A DNA stretch of 60,617 bases from the NCBI GenBank assembly GCA_016213895.1, contig JACQZJ010000055.1, positions 1 to 60,617 of the forward strand, written 5' to 3'. The notes beneath the pieces were generated by a model. The model saw only the letters and a program-made list of their open reading frames with translations, made no database searches and was not told where the DNA came from. This DNA is from Planctomycetota bacterium. Its GTDB lineage: Bacteria; Planctomycetota; B15-G4; JADJEK01. The position numbers were made by a program, and so were the translations under genes. Of this stretch, positions 59,024-60,617 are shown piece by piece (within the stretch, counting starts at the first letter, position 1; each line of letters opens with the position of its first letter).

Positions 59024-60244
59024 CTACACCGCGACCAGCTCGGCGTCGATTCCCAGGGAGCGCAGCATGCGGCTGACCTCCTCGCGATAGACGGCGTTCA
59101 TGAGCAGCACGACGCGCGGCCGGTAGCTCTCGAGGAACGCGGGCGCGACGACCTCGTGCCCGGTGCCCGGCAGGTACTTGCCCTGCTTGTGCGGGTTGAC
59201 GTCCACCACGTACTCGATCTCGCGGCCGATCCCGAGCGCCGTGAAGAACGCCACGCACTTCGAGCCTCCGCCCCAGACGACCGGCCTGAGCCCGTCGCCG
59301 GCGAAGGCGCGCACGCGCCGGCGCCAGGCGGCGGCCTGGCCGGGGAACTCGCGCTCGAACAGCTCGACCTCGCGCCGCGTCTGCGCGAGGTCGTCCTCGA
59401 GGGGGAAGCGGGGAGCGGTCGGCCCGGGCGCGGGCCGCGCCATGAGCAGGATGTACTGGCCGGCGAAGTCCAGCTCGAGCTCGAGGATCTCGAACCCGCA
59501 GGAGCGAAACAGCCGCGCCAGGGAGCCGGGCGTGAAGTAGGAGCAGTGCTCGTAGTAGACGTCCCAGAAGGCCTGCTCGCGCAGCACGCGGCCGGTGTCC
59601 GGCACCTCGAAGAAGACCAGGGCGTCCGGGCGCGCGCCCACGTACTCGCGCACCGCGGAGACGAACTCGCGCGTCTCGCCGGCGTGCTCCAGGGTGTGGC
59701 GGCAGACGAAGACGTCGTGCGGGATGGGGCGGAAGCCGCGCGCGAACCAGTCGCGCACCAGGGTGAAGCGCTCGAGCGCCTCGGCCGAGAAGCGCTCCGG
59801 CCGCGCGCCGGGGTCGATGCCGACGCCGCGATTGCCGCCCAGACGGCACAGTACGTCGAGGAACTCGCCCTTGCCGCAGCCGACCTCGAGGATGGTCCGG
59901 CCGCGCACGTCGAAGCGCTCGATCAGGCGGCGCGCCAGGTCCTCGGCGAAGGCGTTGAAGAGCGGCGAGAAGTGCTGGGTCTCCTCGTACTGCGGCGAGT
60001 ACTCCTGCGCGGCCGGATCGAAGATCAGGTTGCTGATGAACCCGCACGAGGCGCAGAAGGCGAGGTCGATGCCGCCGGTCGGGTAGCTCGCCGCCTGGGC
60101 GGCGCTCGCCATGAGCAGGCAGCTATGCACCGGGGCGCTCTCGACCCGGTGGAACGAGCGCGGGCCGGGCGCGCCGCAGCCGGGACAGGTCTCGCGCCGC
60201 TTCGGCTGCGGCGCGCGCGCGGTGTCGGCCGACATGTTCTTCAC
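59024..60244 (-). CDS. Class I SAM-dependent (sugar C-)methyltransferase, copy 2 of 3
   Basis: 406 aa from GTG 60244; an ATG at 60235 is also in frame. GTG is chosen because it overlaps the stop of the gene upstream (GTGA), as elsewhere in this operon. CPGCGAPGPRSF and CASCGF form the zinc ribbon; ILEVGCGKGEFLDVLCRLGG is the SAM site, followed by VVWGGGSKCVAFFTALGIG and VDVNPHKQGKYLPGTG. Parallel to copies 1 and 3, so it arose by tandem duplication. Presumed substrate is a nucleotide-linked ketosugar. Confidence 0.88.
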   Translation of the reverse strand: MKNMSADTARAPQPKRRETCPGCGAPGPRSFHRVESAPVHSCLLMASAAQAASYPTGGIDLAFCASCGFISNLIFDPAAQEYSPQYEETQHFSPLFNAFAEDLARRLIERFDVRGRTILEVGCGKGEFLDVLCRLGGNRGVGIDPGARPERFSAEALERFTLVRDWFARGFRPIPHDVFVCRHTLEHAGETREFVSAVREYVGARPDALVFFEVPDTGRVLREQAFWDVYYEHCSYFTPGSLARLFRSCGFEILELELDFAGQYILLMARPAPGPTAPRFPLEDDLAQTRREVELFEREFPGQAAAWRRRVRAFAGDGLRPVVWGGGSKCVAFFTALGIGREIEYVVDVNPHKQGKYLPGTGHEVVAPAFLESYRPRVVLLMNAVYREEVSRMLRSLGIDAELVAV

Positions 60245-60617
60245 GCGATCTCGGGGTGTGGGATGGGAATGATGAACTTGCCGCCGCGGCGGCGGAATTC
60301 CGCTTGCTGGCGCAGGATCTCGTCCTTGAGGTTCCAGGCCAGGAGCAAGACGTAGTCCGGGGGATCGGCCGCGAGAAGCCGCTCGGGCGCGGCGATGGGA
60401 AGGCGCGAGCCGGGCAGGTACTTGCCCTGCTTGTGCACGTTGCGGTCGACCACGTAGTCGAGCGTCTCCGCGCCGATGCCGGCGGAGTTCAGGAGGGTCG
60501 CGCCCTTGGCCGCCGCGCCGTAGGCGGCGATCTTCGCTCCGGCGCGCTTCAGCTTTGCGAGCAGGTCGAGGAGCGCCTGCTGCAGCGCACGCACGCGCGC
60601 GGCGAAGTCGCGGTAGT
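60241..60617 (-). CDS. C-methyltransferase-type protein, copy 3 of 3, C-terminal part (runs off window)
   Basis: About 125 residues are visible, open to the window edge. KIAAYGAAAKGATLLNSAGI and LDYVVDRNVHKQGKYLPGSR match the C-terminal Rossmann half of the other two copies, with the same HKQGKYLPG core. It ends GGKFIIPIPHPEIA. The rest lies beyond the window. Confidence 0.8.
   Translation of the reverse strand, partial: YRDFAARVRALQQALLDLLAKLKRAGAKIAAYGAAAKGATLLNSAGIGAETLDYVVDRNVHKQGKYLPGSRLPIAAPERLLAADPPDYVLLLAWNLKDEILRQQAEFRRRGGKFIIPIPHPEIA

Noticed and set aside
1-60617. tRNA, rRNA and CRISPR features
   Set aside because: No cloverleaf with intact CCA arms, no rRNA-like stretch and no regularly spaced repeat array was seen by eye; a covariance search would be decisive.

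Overview
The window is about 60.6 kb of very GC-rich bacterial chromosome with an envelope-centred gene set: many signal peptides and lipoboxes, FG-GAP and NHL-type secreted proteins, and a Wzm/Wzt polysaccharide export system, so the host is a diderm. FG-GAP proteins whose C-terminal beta domain recurs (50116-51606 and the remnant at 37691-37972), the high GC and the IorAB ferredoxin oxidoreductase suggest an environmental lineage such as Planctomycetota, probably a metagenome assembly. The sequence alone does not settle the taxon. At least three genes carry single-base frameshifts, which fits assembly error as well as decay.

Layout. 1-1383: edge of an ISAzo13-like transposase next to a 5'-truncated gene. 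1438-5795: serine beta-lactamase-fold hydrolase, nucleoside hydrolase and SGNH protein. 5804-7678: an AlbA_2/GHKL/winged-helix regulator flanked on both sides by a 66-bp direct repeat that carries paired palindromic operators. 7793-9738: lipoprotein and a frameshifted carboxypeptidase-regulatory-like protein. 9771-15302: indolepyruvate:ferredoxin oxidoreductase, with the alpha subunit fused to a GltD-type FAD/NAD(P) oxidoreductase, followed by a frameshifted AAA ATPase. 15336-20356: GH38 alpha-mannosidase and a sodium:solute symporter. 21018-23844: small co-directional genes separated by attC-like folded sites, which read as an integron cassette array without integrase (CALIN). 24604-37486: sulfotransferase-like protein, a large hybrid histidine kinase, CBM9 and GH130 proteins, a hexosamine-kinase-like protein, secreted proteins and an HDOD protein. 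38016-40325: two tandem NHL-type secreted proteins. 40367-43226: a cyclase/formamidase gene split into two fragments with a radical SAM/SPASM pair between them. 43219-53646: agmatine-deiminase-family protein, lipoproteins, FG-GAP proteins, a PIG-L deacetylase and a Nudix-like protein. 53628-60617: O-polysaccharide export and synthesis operon on the minus strand, with three tandem C-methyltransferase-type genes.

How the genes work together. GH38, GH130, CBM9, the symporter and the hexosamine-kinase-like protein suggest use of mannose- or HexNAc-containing glycans. The terminal operon overlaps gene to gene (ATGA, GTGA) and should build, methylate and export a surface polysaccharide. A recurrent GCTAnnnT hexamer context 7-103 bases upstream of many start codons looks like the house-keeping -10 element. 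The features that most deserve follow-up are the repeat-flanked AlbA_2 regulator, the integrase-less cassette array, the IorA-GltD fusion and the split cyclase locus.
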